Assembly: GCA_002408185.1 (NCBI GenBank)
Contig: DHQV01000056.1
Location: 1 to 29,631, forward strand
Source of the DNA: Deltaproteobacteria bacterium UBA5329
GTDB lineage: Bacteria; Desulfobacterota; Syntrophorhabdia; Syntrophorhabdales; Syntrophorhabdaceae
Length of the DNA: 29,631 bases
Direction: 5' to 3'
In this document: positions 7,793-15,766 of the stretch, in pieces
Position numbering within the stretch: position 1 is the stretch's first letter
Layout: the number at the start of each line of letters is the position of its first letter
Notes under the pieces: generated by a model
Seen by the model: the letters and a program-made list of their open reading frames with translations, nothing else
Told to the model about the DNA's origin: nothing
Database searches by the model: none
Made by a program: the position numbers and the translations under genes

Positions 7793-9091
7793 TTATGATA
7801 GCTTTTTGAGCAAGCGTTGGTAACGGTATTCCAGAGAGATGCAGGCGGCTTGGGATAGATGGGGGGCGTGGTCAAGAAGGCGGCGGACGAGTTGGAGGGC
7901 TTTTTCTAGTTCGCGAGTTTGGTGTTCGTAGAATTTGGCAAGTTCCTCGATTGCGAAAATGTCATGCGGTTGGTCGTCGGCAAGAATCTGCCAGAGGTGG
8001 ACGGCATCGTCCCACCGGCGCATTTTCTTGTATATGATGGAAAGGGACCGGCGGGCGCCTGCCGCCACATCAGGATGGGGGGATGCAACAAGCAACTCGA
8101 ACACTGGCAGGGACCTTGCGGCGTCTCCGCGTTCGTGGAGGAACATGGCGAGCTTCAAGAGATCGCCATGATGGCAATTTTCAATTTCTACAGTATTTTC
8201 AACGAGATCGGTGAGGTGCTTCAACAGGGAGGCCATGGAGATAATGTCCATCCTGTTGTGCTCGAAGACGTCCTTCAGGAACATTCCATCCCGCTGACGG
8301 AGCCAGTCGAAATAGCGCTGGGGTATTTCGAAACCGGGGACGTCGCCCTCGCGCCGCACACCGAGGATCTGCGATTCTATTGTGGAGAGGCGCGTATTTT
8401 CGAGACGGTGGGCAAATATTCGCCGGCTCGGGTGGAGTAGGTCAATATGGGGCATGCCGGCCAGCCTGTCATGCGACCGGTTAAGGATAAACCGGGTCGC
8501 GAGAAGGTTGATATCGTATGCCTTGCCATTGAAGGTAACGAGAAATTGCCTGCCGGATGCAAGTTCCGACAGGTAGCGCAGTGCGGCGACTTCCTCGGAG
8601 AAGTCCCGGGAAAGAAGCTGACAGGTTACGAATGAGTCATTTTCGAACCATCCGAGACCGATAAGAAATGGGAATGTCCCTGTGCCGCCGGAAAGGCCTG
8701 TGGTCTCGGTGTCGAGGAAGAGGCCGTCCGTTATTAACATGTCGACAAAGGGCCGGTGACCGGTCAGGAAGGCCGCGGCGGGCATGCTCGGGCAGGCGAG
8801 ATCGCGGACACGGCTATAACCGTAAAAATCACCCGCATCGATGATGTTACGGGACATGAAGAACGTGCCATGCTGCGTCTGGACCTCTTCGCCGGCAACG
8901 GCATGCTCGAGAGGCAGGGCATCCCTGCGGGCCTCGGGGGTTTTCGAGGGGAGTATGCGCTCCCTGCGGTTCATGATGGTATCTATCCTGGCACGAAGCT
9001 CCCTGATCGTATCCTGGCGGGGATAGGCTTTACCCTCACCGGGTTTGGGTGCTTCACCAACAAGGCGGGTCAAGCGGTCTTTCAGGCTCAT
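7793..9091 (-). CDS. mrfB: MrfB/YprB-type RNase H-like exonuclease
   Basis: A 432-residue protein. Residues 120-290 form the YprB RNase H-like (DEDD-type) nuclease domain: DTET with Asp127 and Glu129, then TFNGKAYDINLLATRF, then EHNRMDIISMASLLKHL. The C-terminal 130 residues are helical, TPR-like repeats. In Bacillus subtilis MrfB works with the helicase MrfA to repair mitomycin C lesions independently of UvrABC. A GTG 78 bases upstream also opens the frame, but the ATG at 9091 overlaps the helicase stop as ATGA, the classic coupled arrangement, so I chose it. Its length is close to the Bacillus protein. Confidence 0.9.
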   Translation of the reverse strand: MSLKDRLTRLVGEAPKPGEGKAYPRQDTIRELRARIDTIMNRRERILPSKTPEARRDALPLEHAVAGEEVQTQHGTFFMSRNIIDAGDFYGYSRVRDLACPSMPAAAFLTGHRPFVDMLITDGLFLDTETTGLSGGTGTFPFLIGLGWFENDSFVTCQLLSRDFSEEVAALRYLSELASGRQFLVTFNGKAYDINLLATRFILNRSHDRLAGMPHIDLLHPSRRIFAHRLENTRLSTIESQILGVRREGDVPGFEIPQRYFDWLRQRDGMFLKDVFEHNRMDIISMASLLKHLTDLVENTVEIENCHHGDLLKLAMFLHERGDAARSLPVFELLVASPHPDVAAGARRSLSIIYKKMRRWDDAVHLWQILADDQPHDIFAIEELAKFYEHQTRELEKALQLVRRLLDHAPHLSQAACISLEYRYQRLLKKLS

Positions 9092-11445
9092 GGTCCGATC
9101 ATCATATCGAGTATTTGCAGGGCTGAGCTCCTGGCTGACGGCCCTACTTCCAGGAGGGGCCCGACGCACATGGGGCAGCCGTGCTCACAGGGGCACGAGG
9201 CAATGACGGAACGAACGGCGTTTATCAATTCGTCATGCCGGTCAAAGAGGTTTTCGGAAAAACCGATGCCGCCGGGATAAGCATCGAAAATGAAAATGGT
9301 CGGGTCGTAGGCATTTTCCATGACCGCAACGGGTTTGGTCGGGCTTGTCGTTATGACCCTGCGGTTATTCCCGGGGCGGACATACCATTCACCGCTCTTG
9401 TCGCCTATACACCAGTCGACGTCGCGGATATCCGCCATGAGGAGCATGGCCGAAATATGATGCAGGCAGTACGTGAGCCCGGCAAGTCCATCGATAATAT
9501 CAAGGCGGGTGAGTTGTAATGAATTGAGGAGGTCCCAGGGCAGAGTGAACCAGTAGCTTGTGGTGTGCATATCTCTCTGGGGCAGGTCGACGTCCCCATA
9601 GCCCACATTTTCCGATGTGTAGAATTTTATCTTCTTATAGCCGACCACCTTGCGGGTTACCTGGACCTCGCCGTGCTCGATAATGATGTCGTTCTTTATT
9701 TTCTTGTCGAAATCGTCTATGACCTTTACGTTGGTGTAATTCATGGCGTCGGTGTAGTGATCGACATCGACCTTTTTGACGTAGGCTTTCTTGCGCTCAA
9801 GATCGAGATGATCGACGTGGTACTGCTGTGATTCCATCATGTAAATGGCCCCGTCGTGGAGCGTCGTGAACGCGCTTTCCCAATCCACCTCGGCGATGAC
9901 CTTATGGTCTCCAGTTTCTGTCGTGTCGACGACGACAACGTTCTCGGTGCTGATGGTCCGGAGGCTCACTTCGTCCGCGGGGTAATTCTCCGCCGCCCAG
10001 TGCCAGCGCTGGTCCACCCGGTGAAGTACACCCTTTTCTTCCAGGTAGGCAAGCAATTCCATGAGGTCTTCCTTGCCGAACTTTTCCCCTTCCTCGAAGG
10101 GCAGCTCGAATGCCGCACTCTTTATATGATGTAGCAATACCAGGAGATTGTCCGGATTGACCCTGCAGTATTCGGGGGAGCGTGTGAAAAAATAGTCGGG
10201 GTTTTCCACGATGAACTGGTCCATGGGATTGCTCTTTGCAATAAGGACCGCAAGGCTCTCGCCCGTCCTGCGGCCCGCCCTGCCCGCCTGCTGCCAAGTG
10301 CTGGCGATAGTCCCCGGGTAGCCGACCATAATGCACACCTCCAGGTCGCCTATATCGATGCCGAGCTCGAGGGCGTTCGTGCTTACGACCCCCATGATGC
10401 TTTTCTCACGCAGGCCTTTTTCGATCTGCCGTCTCAAGTTGGGCAGGTACCCGCCGCGGTAGCCTGTCACGTAGTGATCGTCGGGTATTCTCCCCCTGAA
10501 CATGTCCTTCAGGTACTTGGTAAGGACCTCCACGTTGAGCCTGCTCGTCGTAAAGGCGATGGTCTGTATCCTGTTGCCGATAAGATCGTTCATCATGTTG
10601 CGGGCAGGGGTAAGGGCCGATTGGCGTATACCCAGTTCCCTGTTGACGACAGGCGGGTTGTATAGGATGAATGTCTTGGCGGACCGTGGCGCACCGCTTT
10701 CATCGATTAGGAGGACATCCTTTTCCAGCAAGTTCTCTGCATGTTCCCTCGGGTTTGCCACCGTGGCGGAACAGCAGATGAAAACGGGGTCTTGCCCGTA
10801 GAACCGGCAGATCCTTTTAAGTCGCCGGAATACATTCGTGACGTGGCTTCCGAAGACGCCGCGGTATGTGTGGAGTTCATCGACCACCACGTATTTCAGA
10901 TTGGAGAAAAGTTTCTGCCATTTCGTGTGGTGCGGCAGGATACCCGCGTGGAGCATGTCGGGATTGGTAACGACGACATTTCCCTGCTTGCGGATGGCCT
11001 GCCGGGCATCGTCCGGGGTATCCCCGTCATAGGTGTATGTCTTGATGTTCGCCTTGAGTTCCCGGATGAGGCCGTGAACCTCGGCCATTTGATCGTTGGC
11101 AAGGGCTTTTGTGGGGAAGAGATATATGGCCCTTGTTTCGGGCTCCTCGATAATTCTCTGCAATACAGGGATATTGTAGCACAGGGTCTTGCCGCTGGCA
11201 GTCGGCGTGACGAGGACTATGTCCCTGCCCTGGTGGACAAGTTCGATCGCCCGTACCTGGTGGTTGTAGAGTTTCGTGATGCCGCGACCCGAAAGGACCT
11301 TTTGAATAGCGGGGTTTACCCATTGAGGGTAGGGGGCGAAAAGACCATCGGTTGCATCGATGCGTTTAATGGCGGTGACGTTTTCCCTGAAACGCCTGTC
11401 GCTTTCGGCGCGGGCCAACCATTCTGAAAGGCTTAGATGAGCCAT
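9088..11445 (-). CDS. mrfA: MrfA-type DEAD/DEAH-box helicase with DUF1998 domain
   Basis: A 785-residue superfamily 2 helicase. Walker A is PTASGKT (81-87), motif II is DELH (189-192), motif III is SAT (226-228), and motif VI is in QQAGRAGRR. The C-terminal region is the DUF1998-type domain ending in four cysteines, Cys751, 753, 757 and 760 (CPCEHGCPMC), a zinc site known to be needed in Bacillus MrfA. With MrfB it forms the mitomycin-repair pair. The ATG at 11445 has a weak ribosome site, so coupling to the 94-residue gene 15 bases upstream may help its translation. Stop codon overlaps the mrfB start. Confidence 0.92.
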   Translation of the reverse strand: MAHLSLSEWLARAESDRRFRENVTAIKRIDATDGLFAPYPQWVNPAIQKVLSGRGITKLYNHQVRAIELVHQGRDIVLVTPTASGKTLCYNIPVLQRIIEEPETRAIYLFPTKALANDQMAEVHGLIRELKANIKTYTYDGDTPDDARQAIRKQGNVVVTNPDMLHAGILPHHTKWQKLFSNLKYVVVDELHTYRGVFGSHVTNVFRRLKRICRFYGQDPVFICCSATVANPREHAENLLEKDVLLIDESGAPRSAKTFILYNPPVVNRELGIRQSALTPARNMMNDLIGNRIQTIAFTTSRLNVEVLTKYLKDMFRGRIPDDHYVTGYRGGYLPNLRRQIEKGLREKSIMGVVSTNALELGIDIGDLEVCIMVGYPGTIASTWQQAGRAGRRTGESLAVLIAKSNPMDQFIVENPDYFFTRSPEYCRVNPDNLLVLLHHIKSAAFELPFEEGEKFGKEDLMELLAYLEEKGVLHRVDQRWHWAAENYPADEVSLRTISTENVVVVDTTETGDHKVIAEVDWESAFTTLHDGAIYMMESQQYHVDHLDLERKKAYVKKVDVDHYTDAMNYTNVKVIDDFDKKIKNDIIIEHGEVQVTRKVVGYKKIKFYTSENVGYGDVDLPQRDMHTTSYWFTLPWDLLNSLQLTRLDIIDGLAGLTYCLHHISAMLLMADIRDVDWCIGDKSGEWYVRPGNNRRVITTSPTKPVAVMENAYDPTIFIFDAYPGGIGFSENLFDRHDELINAVRSVIASCPCEHGCPMCVGPLLEVGPSARSSALQILDMMIGP

Positions 11446-11460
11446 ATGTTGGCAGATCCC

Positions 11461-11745
11461 TTATTGCGGGCTTTGCTCATCGCCCGTGCAGCTGTTTCTC
11501 TTAAACTGCTCCTGCTCATCTTTCGTTAAACCAAGCTCATCGAATATGTGCCGGGTTATGAAGGCCCGGAGTTCTTCCTCGGTATTCAGGTTCGGGTAAA
11601 GGCTTACGGCCCTCAATACACTTTCGACAGGGGGGATCTTGCTGATCCTTGCCCGAAAATTCGCATCGCCGGTCTCGTCCAATGATCTGGCTATGGTTTT
11701 CCGGACATCATTGCATATGGGGACCTGCCTTACGTAACTGATCAT
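11461..11745 (-). CDS. Small protein of unknown function, first gene of mrf operon
   Basis: 94 residues, mostly helical and charged, no signal peptide or membrane segment. Visible segments are NDVRKTIARSLDE, ESVLRAVSLYPNL and ELRAFITRHIFDELGLTKDE. The start at 11745 (ATG, AGGAG 11 bases upstream) is preferred over a further-upstream start because a good promoter (11789-11817) lies just before it and would be inside the longer frame. It precedes mrfA by 15 bases, so it is co-transcribed with the mrfAB repair genes and may take part in that pathway. I do not recognise the family. Confidence 0.7.
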   Translation of the reverse strand: MISYVRQVPICNDVRKTIARSLDETGDANFRARISKIPPVESVLRAVSLYPNLNTEEELRAFITRHIFDELGLTKDEQEQFKRNSCTGDEQSPQ

Positions 11746-11788
11746 GGGTGACAATTCTCCTGAACAATGGTTCCGAACAATTCGCGAT

Positions 11789-11817
11789 AATATACCCCAA
11801 GAACCGGGCAATGGCAA
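11789..11817 (-). promoter_or_regulatory. Promoter of the mrf operon
   Basis: Minus strand: TTGCCA (11812-11817), 17-base spacer, TATATT (11789-11794). It lies 44 bases before the start of the 94-residue gene. No LexA-like box is visible, so SOS control is not supported. Confidence 0.6.
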
Positions 11818-11897
11818 TTTTTACCCGAACGGAGTTTCGACCGTATCGCACCTCCCATCCACCGTCATCCCGGTTTGCCAGAATGATGAGGTTATGG

Positions 11898-12446
11898 TCA
11901 AAGGTAGATCTCACTCAATCTATCCAGGAGACCATGGAACTCCTCGTGCTTGCCGCGTCCGATCCGTTCTTCCTCGATCTTCTCGAAGCCTTCCCATAAC
12001 TCATTTTGCTTCTCCTCTGAAAAGAGTCTGTCGGCCATCTCGAAAAGTATATTGTTCTCTTTTTCAATATGGGCCCCCAACAAAGAGATATAGCCGCGGG
12101 CATTCTCAGCGATATTTCCGGAGACGGACCTATCCCCCTTCAGATATGCGTCATATGCGCGGGCCATCGCACCGATATATCCCCTGCCGGTCTCGTGTTC
12201 CGCACGCATTACGGCAACAGGCGCCTTCACCTGGTCGCTTGCTGCTGTCATCGCGGGGAATAAAAGGTCCTCCTCTTTACCGTGATGGCACTTATCGACA
12301 AAAATTGTCAGGAATTCCAGAATGCCGTCGAAATGCCCCTTGTCGATGCCCCTCGTCGTTTCCAGCTTTTCACTCACTTTCTCAAGAATGCTCAGCATAA
12401 CCTTGATCCCCTCATGCTCATCCTTCAGGTCCTGAGTAGCTTTCAC
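11898..12446 (-). CDS. Hemerythrin HHE-domain protein
   Basis: 182 residues with the hemerythrin/HHE cation-binding four-helix bundle. Probable diiron ligands are His11, His54/His55 with Glu58 or Glu59 (HHGKEE), His84/Glu85 and His126/Glu130. Family members bind O2 or protect iron-sulfur centres in microaerobic bacteria. The start is a GTG at 12446, preceded by GAGGAGG; the ATG overlapping it by two bases would hit a stop at once. It has its own promoter at 12484-12511 and is divergent from hsp20. Confidence 0.9.
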   Translation of the reverse strand: MKATQDLKDEHEGIKVMLSILEKVSEKLETTRGIDKGHFDGILEFLTIFVDKCHHGKEEDLLFPAMTAASDQVKAPVAVMRAEHETGRGYIGAMARAYDAYLKGDRSVSGNIAENARGYISLLGAHIEKENNILFEMADRLFSEEKQNELWEGFEKIEEERIGRGKHEEFHGLLDRLSEIYL

Positions 12447-12483
12447 ATTAACCTCCTCAAAAAGAGATGAATTTTATAAATTG

Positions 12484-12511
12484 ATTATACCAAATTACAC
12501 GCGAGGGTGAA
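12484..12511 (-). promoter_or_regulatory. Hemerythrin gene promoter
   Basis: Minus strand: TTCACC (12506-12511), 16-base spacer, perfect TATAAT (12484-12489), 37 bases before the GTG start. Confidence 0.6.
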
Positions 12512-12695
12512 GCCGCGCCTGTTGAAATGAGCGCAAAATAAAATCGCATGTACGATAGACAAAATTGATCTTCGGTCATATGTTTAAAGAGTGAGCCGGG
12601 AAAACCAATGAGATAGGAATGTTGCACAGTTTTCGTTGCTTATTGGCTGAACCGGAATGCAAAAAAGTAAAAATCATTATCAGGAGGTGCATATC

Positions 12696-13178
12696 ATGCC
12701 AAGAAAACGAACGAAGGAACTGGTCAAGGCCGAGCACGCAGGAGCCCCGTCGGTGCTGGTGGATATGGAGAACTGGTTCGAGGATTTCTTCAGAAGACCG
12801 TTATCGCTGTGGGGGGGATTCCCCCGGTTGAAATTCCCGGTAACAGAGGAGTTGATGCCTTCTGTGGACATTTTCGAGGAAAAGGACGATGTCGTGGTGA
12901 AGGCGGAACTTCCGGGTATCAAGAAAGAGGATCTCGACATCACCTTGACGGACGACACCATTTCGATCTCAGGCGAGAAGAAAAAAGAAGAAGAGGTCAG
13001 TAAAAAGAACTACCATAGATGGGAATGCTCGTATGGCTCCTTCTCACGCAGTTTCACTTTGCCGGCCGAGGTACAGTCGGACAAAGCAAAGGCACAGTTC
13101 AAGGATGGGGTCCTCGAGATCCGCATTCCGAAGACCGAGGAGGCGGTCAAGAAGGAAAAGAAAGTAAAGATCGAGTGA
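12696..13178 (+). CDS. Hsp20/alpha-crystallin small heat shock protein
   Basis: 160 residues. A variable N-terminal arm (residues 1-50, with MENWFEDFF) is followed by the alpha-crystallin domain (about 52-145): MPSVDIFEEKDDVVVKAELP, YGSFSRSFTLP and the end motif GVLEIRIPK, then a Lys-rich tail KKEKKVKIE. An ATP-independent holdase that keeps unfolding proteins soluble. The frame opens earlier at 12657, but AGGAGG sits 11 bases before the ATG at 12696, which fixes the start. No CIRCE or clear sigma-32 promoter is visible. A small RNA gene follows on the same strand. Confidence 0.94.
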   Translation: MPRKRTKELVKAEHAGAPSVLVDMENWFEDFFRRPLSLWGGFPRLKFPVTEELMPSVDIFEEKDDVVVKAELPGIKKEDLDITLTDDTISISGEKKKEEEVSKKNYHRWECSYGSFSRSFTLPAEVQSDKAKAQFKDGVLEIRIPKTEEAVKKEKKVKIE

Positions 13179-13250
13179 CGGATCCATACCGGGCAGGCAT
13201 CTGCGGCCGCTTGCAGCAGGTGCTTTGCTAAAATAATTTTTAAAGCGTAC

Positions 13251-13278
13251 TTGACAGATAAAAAAAGAGTGCTAACTT
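13251..13278 (+). promoter_or_regulatory. Promoter of twin RNA copy 1
   Basis: TTGACA (13251-13256), 16-base spacer ending GAGTGC, then TAACTT (13273-13278). The TGC before the -10 gives an extended -10. Copy 2 has the same layout. Confidence 0.7.
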
Positions 13279-13285
13279 TAAAGTA

Positions 13286-13438
13286 AAGGGCGGATAGCCC
13301 AGGTAGCGAGTAGGTGAAGGGAAATATCCGAGTCGAAGGAGAAAGGATCCTTACTTCGAACCTCTTCATACGAAAGCGGAAAACAGGCAGAACGCGCGTG
13401 AACCTGTGAAAGCCTGGACGATCCACCCTCTTTTTTTT
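13286..13438 (+). ncRNA. Unrecognised structured small RNA, twin copy 1
   Basis: About 153 bases between a promoter and an eight-T run (13431-13438). It is homologous to 15379-15535: identical blocks of 31 (13307-13337), 14 (13355-13368) and 19 bases (13391-13409). Ends pair as GGGCGGAT (13288-13295) with ATCCACCC (13421-13428) and CCAGG (13299-13303) with CCTGG (13413-13417). Internal stems are TCGAAG (13333-13338)/CTTCGA (13354-13359) and CAGG (13384-13387)/CCTG (13403-13406). No open reading frame with a ribosome site is evident. A long closing stem with internal hairpins is 6S-like in outline only; I do not recognise the class. Confidence 0.75.
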
Positions 13439-13518
13439 GCAGACATCACCCACCGGCCGCGCTCATTCCACGCCCCTGCCTGCAGGACATCTCCCGAAGC
13501 ACACGTCTTTCAGGCCCC

Positions 13519-13541
13519 TTGTGCAGACAAACCGTGCACAA
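13519..13541. promoter_or_regulatory. Inverted repeat upstream of usp
   Basis: TTGTGCA (13519-13525) and TGCACAA (13535-13541), perfect 7-base arms around nine bases, centred about 40 bases before a TATACT -10 (13568-13573). Looks like a dimeric regulator site; the regulator is unknown. Confidence 0.5.
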
Positions 13542-13613
13542 ACCTCACCAAACCCGCCAGGGAAGGCTATACTTATGGTAGGCAGACATTATGGACAGAG
13601 GAGATGATATACA

Positions 13614-14018
13614 ATGCCCGCACCAACTAGGATACTGGTACCCACCGACTTTTCGGAACACTCTGACAGGGCCCTGGAGCAGGCCTTGGACATAGCCGAA
13701 CAGTACGGTGCGAAAATTTATCTTGTCCATGTCATAACTGTTATCCGGTCGGATTTTGAGGATATGCTTCGGAAAGAGGCCCAGGAGAAATTGCAGGACC
13801 AGCTTCGCAAATTCCCTCTGGCCGAACAATTGGGAGTGTCTGTGTGCATCCGCAACGGCGTTACGTATGAAGAGATCCTCAAGGAGGGAAAAGACAAAGG
13901 GATCGACCTCATCGTGATCGCGTCACTTGGCCAATCCGGCGTTGCAAAGTATTTTACCGGGGGAGTTGCCCGTAATGTTTTAAAAGGTTCCAAATGCCCT
14001 GTGCTGCTCACAAAGTGA
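13614..14018 (+). CDS. Universal stress protein (UspA family)
   Basis: 134 residues of a single Usp domain. It starts RILVPTDFSEHSDRALEQAL, has the central DLIVIASLGQSG region and ends with the ATP-site-like GVARNVLKGSKCPVLL (G-2x-G-9x-G(S/T) pattern is nearly conserved: GGVARNVLKGS). Usp proteins bind nucleotides or stay apo and support survival under stress. ATG 13614 has GAGGAGA seven bases upstream. It lies between the first twin RNA and the small barrel protein 67 bases downstream; the gap from its stop to that gene has no terminator. Confidence 0.93.
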   Translation: MPAPTRILVPTDFSEHSDRALEQALDIAEQYGAKIYLVHVITVIRSDFEDMLRKEAQEKLQDQLRKFPLAEQLGVSVCIRNGVTYEEILKEGKDKGIDLIVIASLGQSGVAKYFTGGVARNVLKGSKCPVLLTK

Positions 14019-14085
14019 GAAAGCAGGGATTGCCCGGGTGCAGGGTGGTTATGGAGCTATCAATCAAAAAAAAGGGGGTACGCCA

Positions 14086-14400
14086 ATGTATACGAGATTG
14101 ATACTGGTTAACTTTGGGCCGGGGACAAGATCGACAGGCGAGATGGTGATCGACACGTTTGCCCCGATCTACAAGACGATGAGGGGCTTTAAAAGCGCAA
14201 CATTCTTCGCCAATCCCGACACCGGTGAGTGCGGTGCCTTGAGCCTGTGGGAGACAAAAGAGGATGCCGAGACCGCAACAGTAAGCTTGTGGCCTAAACT
14301 GCAGGAAGTGGCCGGCGGCATGTTGAAAGGCCCGCCCATGGTACGGACCTTCGAGCTTTATGAACCGAAGCCACCGGTCGACGAGCAAGGCGAGCAGTAA
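14086..14400 (+). CDS. Small dimeric alpha/beta-barrel (ABM-like) protein
   Basis: 104 residues. The pattern (MYTRLILVNFGPGTRST, a helix from MVIDTFAPIYKTM, then GFKSATFFANPDTGECGALSLWET) matches the ferredoxin-like fold of antibiotic-biosynthesis-monooxygenase and related dimeric barrel proteins, where the strand with LSLWET aligns with the conserved ..WES... No catalytic residues are diagnostic. Start ATG 14086 has AGGGGG eight bases upstream; the longer frame from 14038 lacks a ribosome site. Probably transcribed with usp, so a stress role is plausible but unproven. Confidence 0.75.
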   Translation: MYTRLILVNFGPGTRSTGEMVIDTFAPIYKTMRGFKSATFFANPDTGECGALSLWETKEDAETATVSLWPKLQEVAGGMLKGPPMVRTFELYEPKPPVDEQGEQ

Positions 14401-14436
14401 TATTCTGTAGCCGGACGGGAAAAGATAGAGGAACGG

Positions 14437-15174
14437 TCAGTTTATTTCCTCGATCATGCCTATGACGACCGCCGGTCTTCCGCTGGACCTCAGGGCCACG
14501 TTGGCAACCAGCCGTGCCCATACGACCGCTCCATCCTTCCGGATGTACCTCTTCTTTATCTCGAAGTGCTTAAGGTTTCCAGCCGCCATTTCCTTATAGA
14601 GGGTCCACTGGTCCTCCACATCGTCGGGGTGCGTAAAACTGGCAAACTTTTTCCGTGAAAGCTCTTCTGCTGTGTAGCCCAGCATTTTCTGCATTGCAGG
14701 GTTGCTTATTATGATCCTGCCCTCGAGAAGGTCCACAAGGGACATACCAACGGCCGCTCCGTCGAAAAGCGCCTGAAACTTTTCCTCCGCTTCCCAGAGT
14801 GCTTCCCCCGCATGTATCTCGCTGGTGACATCAAGGAAGCACGCAACGAACCCTCCGGTCACGGGGAGATTCGAAATACGCACGAGTATCTGTCTCTCCA
14901 GACCGTCCAGGCCTGTATACGTGATCTCGTATTCAAGGGCAGGTGCACGGGGACCTTGTGCAGAGTACCGCCTGATCGCTTCCATGCTCTTTACAGATGC
15001 GATCTCGGTCCATTTCTTGCCTTCCACCGACTGCGGGGTCCGCCCGAACAATCTGAGAAATTCAAGGTTGACGGACGATATGGTCAGATCACTGTCAAGG
15101 ACCGCAATAGCTATTCCTGCATGTTGAAAAATGGTCTTGTATGTTTCTTCCGATGGTCCAGATGTCCCATCCAC
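14437..15174 (-). CDS. Two-PAS-domain sensory protein without output domain
   Basis: 245 residues with two PAS domains: residues 10-115 (YKTIFQHAGIAIAVLDSDLT) and 125-245 (FQALFDGAAVGMSLVDLLEG, HPDDVEDQW, a PAC-like end KRYIRKDGAVVWARL). No histidine kinase, GGDEF or DNA-binding part follows; the frame stops cleanly at 14437. It may act as a ligand or redox sensor binding a partner, or be a truncated kinase. The start is GTG 15174 with GGGGAGGGG upstream; nearby ATGs are in other frames. Convergent with the ABM-like gene. Confidence 0.85.
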   Translation of the reverse strand: MDGTSGPSEETYKTIFQHAGIAIAVLDSDLTISSVNLEFLRLFGRTPQSVEGKKWTEIASVKSMEAIRRYSAQGPRAPALEYEITYTGLDGLERQILVRISNLPVTGGFVACFLDVTSEIHAGEALWEAEEKFQALFDGAAVGMSLVDLLEGRIIISNPAMQKMLGYTAEELSRKKFASFTHPDDVEDQWTLYKEMAAGNLKHFEIKKRYIRKDGAVVWARLVANVALRSSGRPAVVIGMIEEIN

Positions 15175-15344
15175 ATTGCATCCCCTCCCCTGTCAGGCAG
15201 TCCATGAAGCCTGCGGAAAAGTTATCCGCAGGATGCATTAACCATAATACATGGATCATGAATCATGCAATATGAATTATACATCAATTCTGTGCCGTTC
15301 TCTTCATTTTTCAAGGAATAGAAGTAATGGGTTGTGTGCGGCAC

Positions 15345-15372
15345 TTGACATACCGAAAAAGTGTGCTATTAC
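15345..15372 (+). promoter_or_regulatory. Promoter of twin RNA copy 2
   Basis: TTGACA (15345-15350), 16-base spacer ending GTGTGC, TATTAC (15367-15372): consensus -35 and extended -10, same layout as copy 1. Confidence 0.75.
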
Positions 15373-15378
15373 TTATGA

Positions 15379-15535
15379 TGAAGGGCGGAAGGCCCAGGCA
15401 ACGAGTAGGTGAAGGGAAATATCCGAGTCGAATGAGTGATCGGATCCTCAATTCGAACCTCTTCACACGAAAGTGAAAAGCAGGTATCAAACGCGCGTGA
15501 ACCTGTGAGAGCTTGGACAATCTGCCCCTTTTTTT
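15379..15535 (+). ncRNA. Unrecognised structured small RNA, twin copy 2
   Basis: About 157 bases from the promoter to a seven-T run (15529-15535), homologous to 13286-13438. The closing stem is fully paired here: GGGCGGA (15383-15389) with TCTGCCC (15521-15527), and CCAGGC (15394-15399) with GCTTGG (15511-15516). The internal stem is TCGAAT (15428-15433)/ATTCGA (15451-15456), where the last pair changes from G-C in copy 1 to T-A here. A CAC-GAAA-GTG tetraloop hairpin follows at 15465-15474, and CAGG/CCTG (15481-15484/15502-15505) is kept. These paired changes support selection on RNA structure. It ends 70 bases before the Nramp promoter. Confidence 0.78.
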
Positions 15536-15605
15536 ATAGAGATCATGTACCGTCAGCAACGATCCCGGTATTCGCTCGGGTGACGACCGCACAGGATTTT
15601 TTTGA

Positions 15606-15634
15606 TTGACAGATGGCAATTTAGGGAATATATA
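15606..15634 (+). promoter_or_regulatory. Promoter of the Nramp/Mg operon
   Basis: TTGACA (15606-15611), 17-base spacer, TATATA (15629-15634). Transcription would start near 15641, giving a leader of about 240 bases before the transporter. Confidence 0.75.
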
Positions 15635-15672
15635 TTGACGGTAATACAAATTTATAAGGGAGTGAAAACATT

Positions 15673-15756
15673 ATGGAAGACGACCCTGGCAGTCGATTAT
15701 CTCTTGATTGGGGCAGATCGCTTCCATCCCTCGCAACGGCCATCGTGGCCTTCTGA
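15673..15756 (+). CDS. 27-residue leader peptide, candidate Mg2+ sensor
   Basis: ATG 15673 with GGGAG ten bases upstream opens a 27-codon frame beginning MEDDPGSRLSLDWG and ending TAIVAF, TGA 15754-15756. It lies in the 5' leader of the Nramp-like operon. In enterobacteria, leader peptides that start with acidic residues and proline (for example MgtL) make ribosomes fall off at low Mg2+ and switch on downstream Mg2+ transporter genes. The EDDP start and the position fit that mechanism. No homologous sequence is implied; the peptide could also be a chance frame. A hairpin GGCCA/TGGCC (15738-15750) overlaps its last codons. Confidence 0.5.
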   Translation: MEDDPGSRLSLDWGRSLPSLATAIVAF

Positions 15757-15766
15757 TCATCTAAGG

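Noticed and set aside
8660..8680. GGGAATGTCCC motif inside mrfB
   Set aside because: It falls in conserved coding sequence of the nuclease, so it is not evidence for a repeat element.
11708..11914. 68-codon minus-strand frame between the hemerythrin gene and the mrf operon
   Set aside because: It starts at a GTG inside the end of the hemerythrin gene, has no ribosome site, and contains the -35/-10 pair of the mrf operon.
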